Source: Endomychus coccineus
Taxonomy: Eukaryota > Arthropoda > Insecta > Coleoptera > Endomychidae
Reading direction: 5' to 3'
Assembly (NCBI GenBank): GCA_958510875.1
Contig: OY294067.1
Coordinates: 193,013,322-193,077,321, forward strand
DNA: 64,000 bases
Part shown: piece after piece, positions 33,703-46,337 of the stretch
How the letters are laid out: each line of letters opens with the position of its first letter
Position numbering within the stretch: position 1 is the stretch's first letter
Notes under the pieces: model-generated
Database searches by the model: none
Seen by the model: only the letters and a program-made list of their open reading frames with translations
What the model was told of the DNA's origin: nothing
Position numbers and translations under genes: made by a program

Positions 33703-34173
33703 GAATACCGTTTTCTCAGCGGGAAGTTTTTTCCTTGTGAAGGAAAAAAAAAGAAATAGAGCCCGCACAGGTTCTACTTGAAACATCACAAATAAAACAA
33801 ACCCAAATCTTATTGATTATAATTAATTCTTTCAATATATTGAAACCAAACAAGTACTGTTAAGGTTGTCCAATGATTCAAATTCACATTCACATGGATG
33901 ATCGAAAAAATAACAAAAAACCTCCTAAATGAAGGAACAAAAGAGTTTCATCTGTGAACAACAAATTGAATAATTTCAAGATTCTTAGTACTAATGTTGC
34001 AAAAAAATACATGAATTTAAAATCTATCTTCAGGAGTTTGAAACTTGGCAGTTATAACCGAATGATGCTGTTATTGTATTTGTAAAAACTGAATCATATC
34101 ATTCCAATAAAGATATTAGGATCATTGGAGGTATATCATAAAAAATTGTAATGATTATAGACGAGCTGACTTT
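33703..34173. other. No feature recognised
   Basis: AT-rich without a motif. Confidence 0.3.
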
Positions 34174-34512
34174 TTGCATCTATGCCATATGCTATATATG
34201 CTATACTGTAGATCTCCAGCAACTGGGATTGATGATTTTCTTGACCAGCTCAATAACATACTACCTAAAGAGAAGAATAAACATCACAGCCTATTTGTGT
34301 GTGATATAAATATCGATTTACTGAAGAAATCTGAAAACACACAAAATTATCTCGACATGATGAGTGAGGATGGCTTCCATTCAATATTAATACATCAACA
34401 AGAATGCGAAATGGATCTGTCTCAATCATACAATTCATAATCTACCAAATAACCTATTTCCACAGAAAACAGTAAGTAAAATAATCAGTTTCGCGGACGA
34501 CACTGAAATTAA
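34174..34512 (+). mobile_element. Internally deleted non-LTR retrotransposon remnant
   Basis: 34174-34440 reads LYCRSPATGIDDFLDQL, then HSLFVCDINIDLLKKSENTQ and YLDMMSEDGF, the central part of the endonuclease/exonuclease/phosphatase domain of non-LTR elements (here CDINID in place of GDFN). Only 40 bp later, at about 34478-34512, ISFADDTEI appears, the catalytic core of reverse transcriptase. The intervening ~1 kb is missing, so the copy is a deletion derivative. Confidence 0.6.
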
Positions 34513-37500
34513 AAAAAAATGATGACTCTTACTATCTCAAATTAAACAACAAATCATCAATTGTTAGAAAATAATTTACAAATAAATAATTACTCCTTTG
34601 TCTATTAGCTAACAGCTAATAAGAATACGAAATAGTTTGTTCTAGTGTCGAAATCCAGTAACATGACAAGCTGCAATAGTACATGATTTAAGAAAAAGTT
34701 CCAAAAGGGATGACAAAACCTTGTTGAGAGGACAGTACCGGATTTAGGTGGAATTTAAACAGGAAACCTAGCAAATCATTCGGTTTATTTTCATTCTAAG
34801 ACACGTGACGCTTTCTTTCTGTTCTAGTAATTCTAAGATAGTGGAGCTGTAGTCAGGTTGCAGGGACCAATAATGGAGTTCACAGAAATACCTGTCTGAG
34901 TAAAACAGTGGTTTGATCCCAGAACCTCTCCGGAAACTAGCTCTAGGACCAGCTAGCTACTTCGGAAGAGGAACCACGTCGGAAGCAACGTTTTACTTGC
35001 CAAGTAATCATCTAGTCAACCCATTTCATTATTAACGGATGGATCAACATGACGCCAGGAATCAAGCCATCGGAAAACGTGATTGAATTAAACTCAAATA
35101 TCGAAAACGATCGGGAGATATAATAAAGAGGACACATAATCATTCCAACTCGCCCTTATTTTCCCAAACGGAAAGAACGCGGTAACAAACAGTATTACAA
35201 GAACAGTGCTCGGGAAAGGTGTATCGGAAAATGACCATTACATGCCGAACTTATTTAGTCATAGTGAATTCGAAAATCTGTGGCAGAAGAAGTCTGGGGT
35301 TTCCTCAGCCGAATGGAGAACTTTTTCTCTATTTGTGGATTCGTTTATACGTATGGTGCATCGGAAGCTATAACCAACTACTTCACACGGAGGCAAGCAG
35401 CCCAGGACCATCCAAAACGGAGGAAATATTTGTGGGAAAGTCTATGCCAGGCATTAAATCTTATGATCTCTGAAAATCTAATTTTAAAATACCAGAATAG
35501 GACCAAATGGAAGGAGAAAAAGAACAGGACCAGGTAGTAATTGAAATATAGGAGGAAGTAAATACAGGCAAACACTTGTTTCCCCTAGTTGCCACAGTTC
35601 CATCTGCGAGGAATATCTGCAGAGACCACGTTATAGGGCAAAATGAAGAAGACAGCTAAATATGTAATTTGTGTTCTGTTTTCTTATAGATATGTATATA
35701 GTAATAATCTGACGGATTGTTACTTTGTGTCCTTTAAATAATTCAATTTAATTCGTATTGAGGTATTATAAATTATTATATTTCGATAGAACATATGATA
35801 TGTCTAGAGACGTTTGTAATCAGAACCCTCTTTCCGGGGCACCGACTTCTAGGTCAACTGGGAATCATGTTTAGCGATCGTAGAACAGAACGAGACATGT
35901 GGGACTTTTTCCTTAGTCAGGAGAATTTCACGTGGAGTTGAAAAGAGCTGTCACGCACCTAGTCCGATTCCTGTAGGTCATTTTTACAACGTATGGGCCG
36001 GGTTTGCTCCCTGTATTCTGAATTGGACATATTTTCTAAGCTTTGCGCGTAGAGCGGCCCCTGTTTTGATGGTTCCATAATGACTTTGAGAAAAAAAGAG
36101 AGTTCTTCACCACCTACTCTTTCGGTAAGTCCAGCCAGATTCATGTCCACAGGCATGCTCCATTGTTGCATTAGTTCAAGTAATTTATTTTATTTAGATT
36201 CCACACTCAAAATAATTGGAATATTTTAAATTTAGCATGAGAGATCAGAAGAGTTTTTAAAATAAATATAAAACAGTCAGACCCGTTTTAAGAAAGGTAT
36301 AATGATAGCATGTTGGAAGCCATAAATTAAATGTAAAGGAAATCATGAAGCTCTCAGGATTACTAACCAGAACAAGCCGGAAACCGAATTAACTAGCTTT
36401 ACTAATTTAGGATGAATTTCAATGTTAAACATCTGGAAAAGATTAGATGGCAGAATGTTCAGACTTGATGTGATCTAATATGTCTTTCTCACATACGTAA
36501 CATAATTAATTAATCAAAATGTATCTCAAATAAACATATAACGTTGTATCTAATCATAAAAATTGCAATTGAATGTATTCTTGGTTGTAGTTACAATAAT
36601 TAATAAAGGAAATTATTTAGTAATATTCAGAAAAAAAGAAAAAGAAATATAGGTCCAGAAATCTCCACCGGAAACATCCTTATTCACAGGCATCAAAAGA
36701 GGGAATGAATTAACTAGATTGGTTTTTGGGAAAAATGACGCATTCTAACTGATACCAGAAATACCATATTATACTTTCAGTTATATTTTCTATCTTAAAT
36801 TAGTCTCTTGAGGAATCATGCAGCACCTTGTCATGAGCAATTGATTTAATTAGTTGATTTGATCGTTTATTAGTGTTTTTTTAGTAAGAAGGATGGTTCC
36901 CTAAATCAGAATTGTTTTAGATGTCAACTTCTTTCTTTTTGTTAATTCACATTAACTAGATAATATCATATGAATTTAGAATATAAATTAGTCTTGATAC
37001 TATTAAAGTTAATTACAATATTACTATATTCTTTCAATATATTTTATTGTGATAATCATTGTTTTATTATTATTAGTTTAATTGTTGTTTCACTAAATAT
37101 TTTATTGCTGTTAAGTATGAGTTTCTCTGATTAATATAACCGTTTACCCTTCCATTTATCTTCGAGTGTGTTAAATTTATGAGTATCCAGTGAATGAATA
37201 AGAGGATCAATGATATTTCTCCTATTCGTTTTGGCTAATCGATGATTGAATCAAACTCCGACTCAACATAATTTAATAAACTAAATGACCACACTGTAAA
37301 TAAATAATTATATCAATATAATATAAAGTAAACAGACAATTGAATTGGCTATTATTCGATTTAAAAAGGGAAGATTGTTACGATAATGAGAGTATCAAAG
37401 AAATATAGATATTAACAAGATCTAGGGTTCGGCTATTTAATTTAAAAAAAAAATTAATGTATAATGAAACAAATTTCTTATATATGGCATATGCCATATA

Positions 37501-38339
37501 ATAAATGAGATGGAGATAAGAATTCTAAGACCAAATGGTAAAGTAAGTGATAATATAAAAAAAAACTCAGAATATTAAGTGCAGGTTAAGTGGAATACTA
37601 ACAAGAAATAATCATTCAATGGACTACAATAAGTGAAATAGTAATAGTAAAAATAAAGTCATAATCCATAAAATCATTTTTATAAATAAACAAAGGAATA
37701 ATATGTCAACTGTCAGATTTTCAAGCTTGCATCATAATTTTAATACAAAGGTAGTTAGATTAAACAAGTAACAATTAAGCATGGGGTGATCGAAGCTATA
37801 AACTCGAGAGCGTAAAGAAAATTCAGGGGAGTCTAAGCTTATCATCGGGTCAAGCATGTAATTGAATGGCATCAATTTGAAGAGTAAATTAATCAATAAA
37901 ATTTGGAGGTTATAAAACCTAATGTCAAAACTGATAAGAATAGAAACATCAAAAAGATCATTTAGTAATCAAGTCAAAACTTCATAGCGTCAATAAGTAT
38001 TATTAATCAAATGGTAAATATAACCAAGAGGAAAACAACGTGAAACTGAATGTCAGAGCTGGCTGCTAAAGTTTCCGACATTGCCGGTCGATCAGTGGCG
38101 TCGTGAAATAATTGCCCAAATTAAATATTCAATGTATTTTTATAATTTTCTTATTTTGTACATCTGAATAACATATGAGAAGGTGTATGGTAGAATGAGT
38201 TAATTTACATAGTACCTCAGACTCAATTTCCTCCACGTTTGGACACGGCGATTGCTAAGACGAATATCGTTAGGATTTGTTTCGACTCGGGATTGCAAAA
38301 TACATTTACTAGTGTCAGTACAAATTGATGTAGAACTGC
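34513..38339. other. Long gene-poor stretch
   Basis: About 3.8 kb of AT-rich sequence. Short open frames at 35219-35540 and 35959-36171 have no motif I recognise. From 36200 to 38100 the base composition is so AT-rich that no frame longer than about 60 codons appears. I see no RNA gene, satellite or transposon ends. Confidence 0.35.
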
Positions 38340-39347
38340 TTGCCATTCTATTTGAAATATCACCATAGTTTGTTGCAACCGGGAACTACTAGGCTCTATA
38401 CGGAGAAAAATGAATTTTCGAAAATAATTTTCCTCAACTTTCCGGAGCGATTTCCAGTAAAAATATTAGAAGGCATGCCCTTGATGTGTACAATCTCTGG
38501 AATCCAAAATAATTTCTTGCAACTGGGGACTACTAGGTTATATAGGAGAAAAATGAATTTTCAAAACAATTTTTTTCTCAACTTTCCGGAGCGATTGCCG
38601 AAACGAAAAAATATCGAAAGGGATGCCCTTGATGTGTACAATCTCTGGATACTAAAATAATTTCTTGCAACCGGAGACTACTAGGTTCTATACGAAGAAA
38701 AATAAATTTTCGAAAATAATTTTTTTCTCAACTTTCCGGAGTGATTGCCGAAATGAAAAAATATTGGAAGGCATACCTTTGATGTGTAGAATCTCTGGAT
38801 ACCAAAATAATTTCTTGCAGCCGGGGACTACTACGTTATATACGGAGAAAAATTAATTTTCGAAAATAATTTATATTTTCCGGAGCGAAAACCACAAAAA
38901 ATCGGAATGAATGTGCAATCTGTGAATGTCAAAATGATTTCTTCTACTAAGTAATATACGGAAAAAATGAATTTTCGAAAACGAATTTTAATTTTAACTT
39001 TGCGGAGGGACTGCCAAAATGAAAAAATATCGGAAGGCCTGCGCTTGATGTCTAGAATCTCCAGATACTAAAATAATTTCATGCCACCGGGGCTACTAGG
39101 TTATATACGGGGGAAAATGTATTTTCGAAAATAAGTATTTCTCAACTTTCCAGGGCGACTGCCAGAACGAAAAAATATCGGAAGACATCCCCTTGATGTG
39201 TAGAATCTGCGGATATCGAAATAACTTCTAGCAACCGGGGACTACTAGGTTCTATACGGATAAAAATTAATTTTCGAAAATAATTTTTTCTCAACTTTCC
39301 AGAGCGACTGCAAGAACGAAAAAATATCGGGAAGCATTTTCTTGATG
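38340..39347. repeat. Satellite array of about 150-bp units, left part
   Basis: About seven imperfect units. Landmarks recur every 140-160 bp: TTGCAACCGGGGACTACTAG, a CTCAACTTTCCGGAGCGA block, and CCCTTGATGTGTACAATC followed by TCTGGATAC. Short plus-strand open frames here are products of the repeat. Polinton B is inserted within one unit, and the array resumes at 56433. Confidence 0.85.
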
Positions 39348-39353
39348 CTTACA
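39348..39353. repeat. Target-site duplication of Polinton B, left copy
   Basis: CTTACA, identical to 56433-56438. The satellite consensus at this place reads TGATGTGTACAATCTCTGG; joining TGATG-CTTACA to ATCTCTGG across the element recreates it apart from small differences. Confidence 0.9.
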
Positions 39354-40770
39354 AGTAGATTAAGTGGGCTACTTCTCCATCAGGAAATGACGTCATCGAC
39401 CGGATGTTGCGCGCGCAACTTCGGATGTAACGTTACTAACCCGCGAAATTCAAACGTGTCCATAGAGCTTACGATGATTACAGAACTCTCAACCATAGAG
39501 GTCTGGGTCATAGAATGTGAGGTTAGTTGGACGTAACGTTACTAACCCGCGAAATTCAAACGTGTCCATAGAGCTTACGATGATTATAGAACTTTCGACC
39601 ATAGAGGTCTGGATGTGAGGTTAGTTGGATGTGACGTCATGGACCAGCCAAATTCAAACGTAGAGGTGTTTTGGTGATGTTTATCATGGCCGACGTTGGA
39701 AGCGAATGTCAGAAGAATAAACGTCAAAACCACAATATGACTGATGTTGTAGCTACATCGCCGCCATCTTCTGATGAACCGATGAACTATCATACTTAAA
39801 TGTCAATGTCAGACCAGTTAACTTCAAACGACTACATCTATGAATGGACCGATCAACCGTCATGCATACCTGTCAACGTCAGAAATGTTAACGTCAAGGA
39901 ACGACATCTATGAGGTCACAATTCAAAATATGACTGATGTTATAGCTACATCACCGCCATCTCTTAATGAACCGATGAACTATCATACTTCAATGTCAAT
40001 GTCAGAACAGTTAACTTCAAATGACTACATCTATGAATGAACCGATCAACCATCATGCGTACCTGTCAACGTCAAAGGACGACATCTATGAGGTATCTTG
40101 TTAATGTTTTTGCGCGGGAAATTTATGAACCGATGAACTATCATAGCTGGATGTCAATGTCAGAACAGTTAACGTCAAAGGACGACATCTATGAGACTCC
40201 AATTCAAAATGTTACCGATGTTGTAGCCTATATCGCCATCTATCACTAAACCGATGAACTATCATAGCTGAATGTCAATGTCAGAACAGTTAACGTCAAA
40301 GGACGACATCTATGAGGTATTTTGTTAATGTTTTTGCGCTGGAAGTTCCATCTCAATCCAAAAAAAACGATATATTAATGAACTATCATAGCTTGATGTC
40401 CATGTCAGAACAGCTAACGTCAAAGGACGACATCTATGAGGTGTTTTGCTGATGTTTGCGCGAAGAATTTCAAAAATTTGACTCATGTTGTAGCTATACT
40501 GTCATTTATTATTGAACCACACCGTAATTCCTAAAATAATGAACTTTTAAAATAACCTACAAATTTCCTAAACGTTAAATGATTACTTACGTATATGAAA
40601 TTATTATACCAGAAACCACATTGAGTATATGAGAACATGTGGAAGCAATTAATTTTGCATACACCTGCGTCATCACATTCAGTTTATACGAGAATAATTG
40701 AATACAATGGATTCATTCTTTAGCTCAACAAATAACAATAAGTGATATACTCTAGTCTAGACTTGCTAGT
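39354..40770. repeat. Left terminal inverted repeat of element B
   Basis: About 1.42 kb, matching 55125-56432 inverted. It includes a TGACGTCA palindrome 34 bp from the tip (39388-39395), a GTTGCGCGCGCAAC palindrome, and a series of subterminal repeats (39780-40440) built on GTTAACGTCAAAGGACGACA and CTATGAG. A ~107-bp segment around 39427-39533 is present twice here but once in the right TIR, which makes the left TIR longer. Open frames of 60-70 codons occur symmetrically in both TIRs and are repeat products. Confidence 0.9.
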
Positions 40771-40962
40771 AAGCGAATTTAATTATAGTTTCATTAGTCA
40801 TTACTTACTTAAGCAACTGTGAGTGGAATTATTTATCTAGGAATGCGATTGCATGATCTTAGTCATTATACATTCAATCCTTAAACAATAAACTCGTGTT
40901 TTGTGTAGTGTTCATATCTAAAAGGTGAGTCTATATTATTATTTGTCTAAGAAAACTATCAT

Positions 40963-41115
40963 TTCAAATTGAAACAATTCAAATTAACTCCATATCAATA
41001 AGTTGTTTTTCACTTCAAATTGAAACAATTCAAATTAACTCCATATCAATAAGTTGTTTTTCACTTCAAATTGAAACAATTCAAATTAACTCCATATCAA
41101 TAAGTTGTTTTTCAC
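40963..41115. repeat. Three 51-bp tandem repeats upstream of polB
   Basis: Three essentially identical copies of a 51-bp unit starting TTCAAATTGAAACAATTC and ending GTTGTTTTTCAC. They lie between the left TIR and polB, in the probable polB promoter or 5' leader region. Confidence 0.9.
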
Positions 41116-41468
41116 TTGAATTTCACATGTAAAATTCGTCTATGTTGTTGTATGTTATTGAGGACTTTCATTTTTGTTTTTAGAGAAACGGATTTTTCGA
41201 AAATAAGATCAAGAGATTGAAACCAACCAAAACAAAATTTGGTGCAGTTGTTCTGGTGGAGCTTGCAGAGTTTTCAGTGCTTCCTACCAAAACGTGATAA
41301 AATTTCCCCAATAGTAGAAAACTATAGAAAAAATATATGTATATATATAGAGGAAAAATTAAGTAACGACAAGTATTGATATAGGAGCAGAGAGGGAGTA
41401 GCAGCAGCAACGTTAAGGTTAAAATTGTTTCATTTATTGTAAGGTGAGGTGTTTATCCTATTATTATT

Positions 41469-44400
41469 ATGAAGTCGTCCATCGCGAAACTTAGTTCTGA
41501 AATTGTTGGAATTATCGGTGAAGCTCATAAGAACCTCGTTAAATCAAAATTCTCTCCTCAAGAGACACAAAAGTGGATAGATTTTTGTACTAAATATATA
41601 CGAACTTTTAATAGGCTTTTAACTAAAGATTCACTCAATTTAGGGGAGAAAAATCAAATTCAAGCTAATGTGGGGCATATAAGAAGATTTAAAATTTCAT
41701 TACAAATTCGAAATAAACCCGCCCCCTCAAATAAAAATCGAAGCGATCGTATTCGTTGGGAAGATGGTAAGTCTGCATTTTCTAAACGAATTCGAACTGG
41801 GTTGATAATAAATATTTCACATTTAGACCCATTAAATTTTTTGTATGATGCTTTTGATCTCTTTAGTTCTAGAGTTGTCAAAATTTTACATATATACAAT
41901 TTTATTAAAGTCACCACAACATTTTGTTGTGAATATATCAAACCCAATGTTAATGAAGAGCTTATCCAGGTAGAATTCAAATATTTTCATACAAAATCCG
42001 CTCCAATAGATACTTTGACCAATTTGTTGGAGTGGTTTAAGGAGTATGTCATTGGTAAACTTCAAGTTAAACTGGAAGAATTCACTGAAAGAGATAGTGG
42101 GTGGAGCCTGAGAGATGTGATAAGTCTAGAAATCAATATTAATAAACATGAAACTATCAATTCAGGATCGTCCTATATTGTTTTACCTAAAGAAATCCAA
42201 CTTAAGCATGCAGTTATTAACATTAAAAATTATGACGAGTATTGTTTTGCTTGGGCAGTAACAGCTGGATTGCATCCTGCTACTAACCCACATTCAGATC
42301 GAATATCTTCATACCCGCATTTTAGTACAATTTTGAATTTGCAAAATTTAACATTTCCCCTACCCATTTCACAAATCCCTGTATTTGAGAAAAATAGTAA
42401 TATTTCTATTCATGTGTTTGTTCTACAATTATGTAAAAATGAAAATGGGGAGGGATTAGAGGTTCTCCCTGCATACCTAACCAAAAATGAACTCGAAAAA
42501 CACTTCAATTTATTATTGATTCAAGACAAGTATTACCGCGAAGAGGAATCATCCTCCTCCTCCATTCAAGTAGATCCGATAGTGAAATTTCATTACTGTT
42601 TAATTAAAAATTTATCAAGATTAGTAAATTCTCAAATTACCACTAAACACAAAACTTACTTATGTGAGAGATGTTTGAATAATTTTAAAAGTGAGATTAA
42701 GTACAATAATCATGTTGAGGATTGTGGTAAGATGAATACTTGTAAAATAACATTCCCCGAAGAGGATTATTTGAAATTTAAAAATCATTCAAACAAACTG
42801 CCTGTTTTTATTATCTACTTTGATTTTGAAGCTCTATTATTAGACAAAAACTGCTCTCAATCCAGTGCAAATTCATATACAAACAGAACGCAGCTACATG
42901 AAGCTCACAGTGTAGGCTTCTACCTGAAATGCCATTTCAACGATTCCCTATCACGTTACAATAGTTATAGAGGGCCTAATCCAGCTAAATAGTTGACTGA
43001 ACAATAAGATAAAATTGGAGAATTTATCGATCTAAAACTAAAATGTAATATACCCATTGATTTTGGTGGAATTAGTATAGTCAGCATAATGTATGAAACC
43101 AAATGTCACATTTGTGGTGTGTTGTTCAAAGAGGGTGACATTCGTGTTAAAGATCATCGCCATTTTACAGGAAAATATCGAGGATTAGCCCACCAAGATT
43201 GCAATTTAAATTATAAATATAAATTTGTGGTACCGGTCGTAGCTCACAATTTGAGTGGGTACGATATGTTTTTATTAATTAGAGATTTGGCTAGATCGTC
43301 TAAACAAAATATTCAGAAGCTCCACAAATTCTATTGTTAAATTTCGATTTATAGACTCGTGTAGATTTTTGGATTCAAGTTTAGATAAATTAGTTTCTTA
43401 TTTGAGTGAGGATGACTTGACTATTTTGGAACGCGAGTTTTCCCACTTATCTCAAGAAAACTTCAAACTGTTAACACTTAAGGGAGTTTTCCCATACGAA
43501 CACATGGATGAGTGGGGGAAATTAAAAGATGAAAATCTTCCTCCGATCGAAAAATTCTTCAATAAACTTCGAGATGAATCGATAAGTGAGGGAGATTATC
43601 AACACGCTCAATCAGTTTGGAATCGATCTGAGTGTAAAAATTTAGGTGATTATTCGGATTTGTATTTGAAAACAGACGTTTTATTGCTGGCCGATGTATT
43701 CGAGAATTTTCGAAACAAATGCGTGGGCCTGTTTGATTTAGACCCCGCACACTACTTCACTGTTCCATCATTCACATGGGATTGTATGCTAAAATATACA
43801 AACGTATCGCTACAATATTTAAAAGATATCGATATGGTATTATTTTTGGAACGGGGGATTAGAGGGGGTGTGAGTCAATGCAGTAATCGATTTGCAAAAG
43901 CCAACAATAAATATATGCATAATCACAATCCACAAGAAGAAAATAGTTATTTAATGTATTTCGATGTGTGCAATCTATATGGGTGGGCTATGATTCAATA
44001 TTTACCTTACGATGGGTTTAAGTGGGTTGAAAATGTTGATAATATCGACGTACAACATGTTTCCGATGAAAGCCCTATCGGGTACATTCTAGAGGTTGAT
44101 TTGGAGTATCCTACAACATTGCATGACCTTCATAAAGATCTCCCTCTCTGTCCAACTCATACAGCTCCACCGGGTAGTAAATTACCAAAGTTATTAACAA
44201 CTTTTCATAAAAAATCAGGATATATCATTCATTATAGGAACTTGAAACAATGTTTGACTTTAGGAATGGTACTAACTAAAGTCCGTAGAGTTCTAGAGTT
44301 TAAACAAGCACCGTGGTTGAAAGCCTATATTGATTTGAATACTAGATTGAGAGCGGCTTCTAAGAACGCCTTTGAGATAGCACTATTCAAGTTGCTCATC

Positions 44401-45141
44401 AATGCTATTTTCGGGAAATCGATGGAGAACGTGCGGAAGCATAGAGCGGTCAAATTGGTTAACAAATGGTATGGACCTTATGGAGCTCGTTATTATATTT
44501 CACAACCCAATTTTAATAGTAGTAAAATATTTGAAGAGAATCTAGTGGCCATTGAACAAAATAAATTAGAAGTGTTATTCAATAAACCAATTTATGTGGG
44601 TATGACGATTTTGGACGTTTCTAAAACATGTGTGTACGATTTTCATTACAACTTCATGCTTACACTTTATGAAGATCCTGAAATGATAAGATTATGTTAT
44701 ACTGACACAGATAGTTTGATCTATCATATAATTACTTATGATGATATTTATCAGAGCATCATCAATAAATATATTCATAAATTCGATACGAGCGATTATG
44801 CGCTAAACAACAACTTTGAGATTCCACTTGTGAATAAAAAAGTAGTCGGCTTAATGAAGGATGAGAATGGGGGGATGATTATGGATAAGTTTGTAGGGTT
44901 AAGATCCAAGATGTATAGTTATACAGTTCAGGATCGTAACCCAACAAAGAAAGCGAAGGGGGTGCGGGATTATGTGTTGCGGAACACAATCACATTCGAA
45001 GATTATGTTAGATGTTTAGAAGAAGGCATTGAGATGTATCGCATACAAAGATCTATCCGCTCATTCGATTTCAAATTGTATACAATCGAACAAAATAAAA
45101 TTGCCCTCAGCCCTTTCGACAGCAAGACACATAATTGGTAA
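41469..45141 (+). pseudogene. polB: Protein-primed DNA polymerase B (pPolB), element B, broken
   Basis: Start at ATG 41469. N-terminal region with SGWSLRDVISLEININK, GSSYIVLPKEIQLKHAVIN and a Cys2-type finger (CERCLNNF), typical of arthropod Polinton polymerases as I recall them. Exonuclease motifs: FDFEALLLD (about 42815) and HNLSGYDMF (about 43245), with a Cys/His finger between them. Polymerase motifs: A DVCNLYGWAM (about 43960), B NAIFGKSMEN, C YTDTDSL (44698-44718), then LRSKMYSY. Breaks: TAG 42990-42992, TAA 43005-43007, a frameshift with probable deletion near 43335, and a C-terminal frameshift near 45130. All catalytic motifs survive in pieces. Confidence 0.9.
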
Positions 45142-45344
45142 TGGGATAAACACTTTACCTTATGGTCATTATTCTTTATCACCATAATTGTATAAGTTTA
45201 TATATCCATCATATTATTGTTCATACTTCATATCTATGTTCATTATTGTTTTATGAAAATAAATAAAATATTTCTATGATGATGATTTGTTTCATTTTCC
45301 TCTCTCCCTTTACAGCAAACCGAAAGACTATTTTTCATAAAAAT

Positions 45345-45501
45345 CATTTATTGTTCCAAATCATACATAACCTTATTTTTATATATATATATAACATTTC
45401 TCTTAGTCAATAAACAAAAAAAATTCGTTGATGAAATATCGATAAAACAATACAAGAGTTCTAATCCACTAGCATGGTTAGTGATTCCACGTACATCTTG
45501 C
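45345..45501 (-). pseudogene. Remnant 3' end of a second copy of the unknown 239-aa-type gene
   Basis: The minus strand encodes a short C-terminal segment (LLYCFIDIS) and a preceding LSEQDVR block with the middle deleted. It is more like the element A version (1243-1400) than the adjacent full gene in B, for example in TGTTCCAAATCATACA and the shared spacing. It lies immediately downstream of the intact gene. Confidence 0.6.
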
Positions 45502-46221
45502 TCACTCAAGCTCTAAATCATACATGATTTTATCCTTATGTGAAAACGTAAACTCTCTAAGAGTATTAGCTGATGAGCTTTCTGGTGCAATATCTATAAA
45601 ACAATACAAAAGTTCCATATAACTAGCAAGACCCCTCATTGATTTAATTATTGCAATGACCTTATAATAATATGAACAAAATTCAAGTTGTTCAAGGAAC
45701 GACACTCGATGAAATAACACTTCATCATTAATTCCAATGATTTCACGTACATCTTGCTCGCTCAAATAGAAATCAGTATTGTGCTTGGTGACTTGAAGTA
45801 CTTTAACGCTATTCGCATAAACGCACTGTAATATTAGACAATAATATCCACATGCTATAGGTGTAGAATCGAAATGTGCATGTTGACTCTCAAAGAATTC
45901 CTTGATCTTCATCCGCACTATATTGATGAAGTCGTTCCATTCGTATCTTCCAAAGACGAGTTTTCCATATTGATTTCTTTGATGCAACGAGATAGTTGAA
46001 GTGAATTTCCTCACAGGGCTTAGTCCACATCTAACCTTCAAATTTTCTCTCAGTGGGTAAACAGTATTCATTAATAGAAATTGTTCATGTTTTGAGGCTA
46101 TTTCAATTTTTTCTAAAATTCTATCCAACTCTTCATCACCACTAATACTACTACTACTATTCGCGTTGGAAAACCGACTATCTTGCAAAGACATATCGCA
46201 ACAACTGACTGTTGCATTCAA
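45502..46221 (-). CDS. Unknown Polinton protein, 239 aa, intact in element B
   Basis: Open from ATG 46221 to 45502. N-terminus Ser/Asn-rich, then EQFLLMNTVYPL, CGLSPVRKFTSTISL, YEWNDFINIVRMKIKEFF, VREIIGINDEVLFHRVSFLEQ. Homologous to the broken copy 1243-1906. An internal start at MSLQDS (about 46194) aligns with the start in A and could be the real one. No signal peptide or membrane segment. Convergent with polB and first of the minus-strand block in map order. Function unknown; the TISLHQ...LVFGRYEWNDF pattern suggests a beta-rich domain. Confidence 0.7.
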   Translation of the reverse strand: MNATVSCCDMSLQDSRFSNANSSSSISGDEELDRILEKIEIASKHEQFLLMNTVYPLRENLKVRCGLSPVRKFTSTISLHQRNQYGKLVFGRYEWNDFINIVRMKIKEFFESQHAHFDSTPIACGYYCLILQCVYANSVKVLQVTKHNTDFYLSEQDVREIIGINDEVLFHRVSFLEQLEFCSYYYKVIAIIKSMRGLASYMELLYCFIDIAPESSSANTLREFTFSHKDKIMYDLELE

Positions 46222-46337
46222 ACTTCTCTACCACCAACACATACCAAATATTTATCTGAACATGCGCAGATCATACTATATCGGTATTCTGTATCCAACT
46301 CTTATCCTCCATACCATACCTTTTAACTAGCATTTTA

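Noticed and set aside
35219..35540. Possible host gene with Trp/Phe-rich peptide
   Set aside because: Two overlapping frames of 84-85 codons, no known motif, no homologous copy in the window and no splice context.
38340..39347. CRISPR-like array
   Set aside because: Units of ~150 bp without short identical repeats and unique spacers, in a eukaryotic context; it is a satellite.
39840..40249. Open frames in the left TIR, mirrored at 55643-56052
   Set aside because: Same peptides appear in both TIRs because the DNA is an inverted repeat. The frames follow the subterminal repeat units and lack a conserved domain.
42990..43007. Stop codon reassignment or readthrough in polB
   Set aside because: The two stops in B are of different types (TAG, TAA) and a nearby frameshift also breaks the gene. 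Mutation is the simpler explanation.
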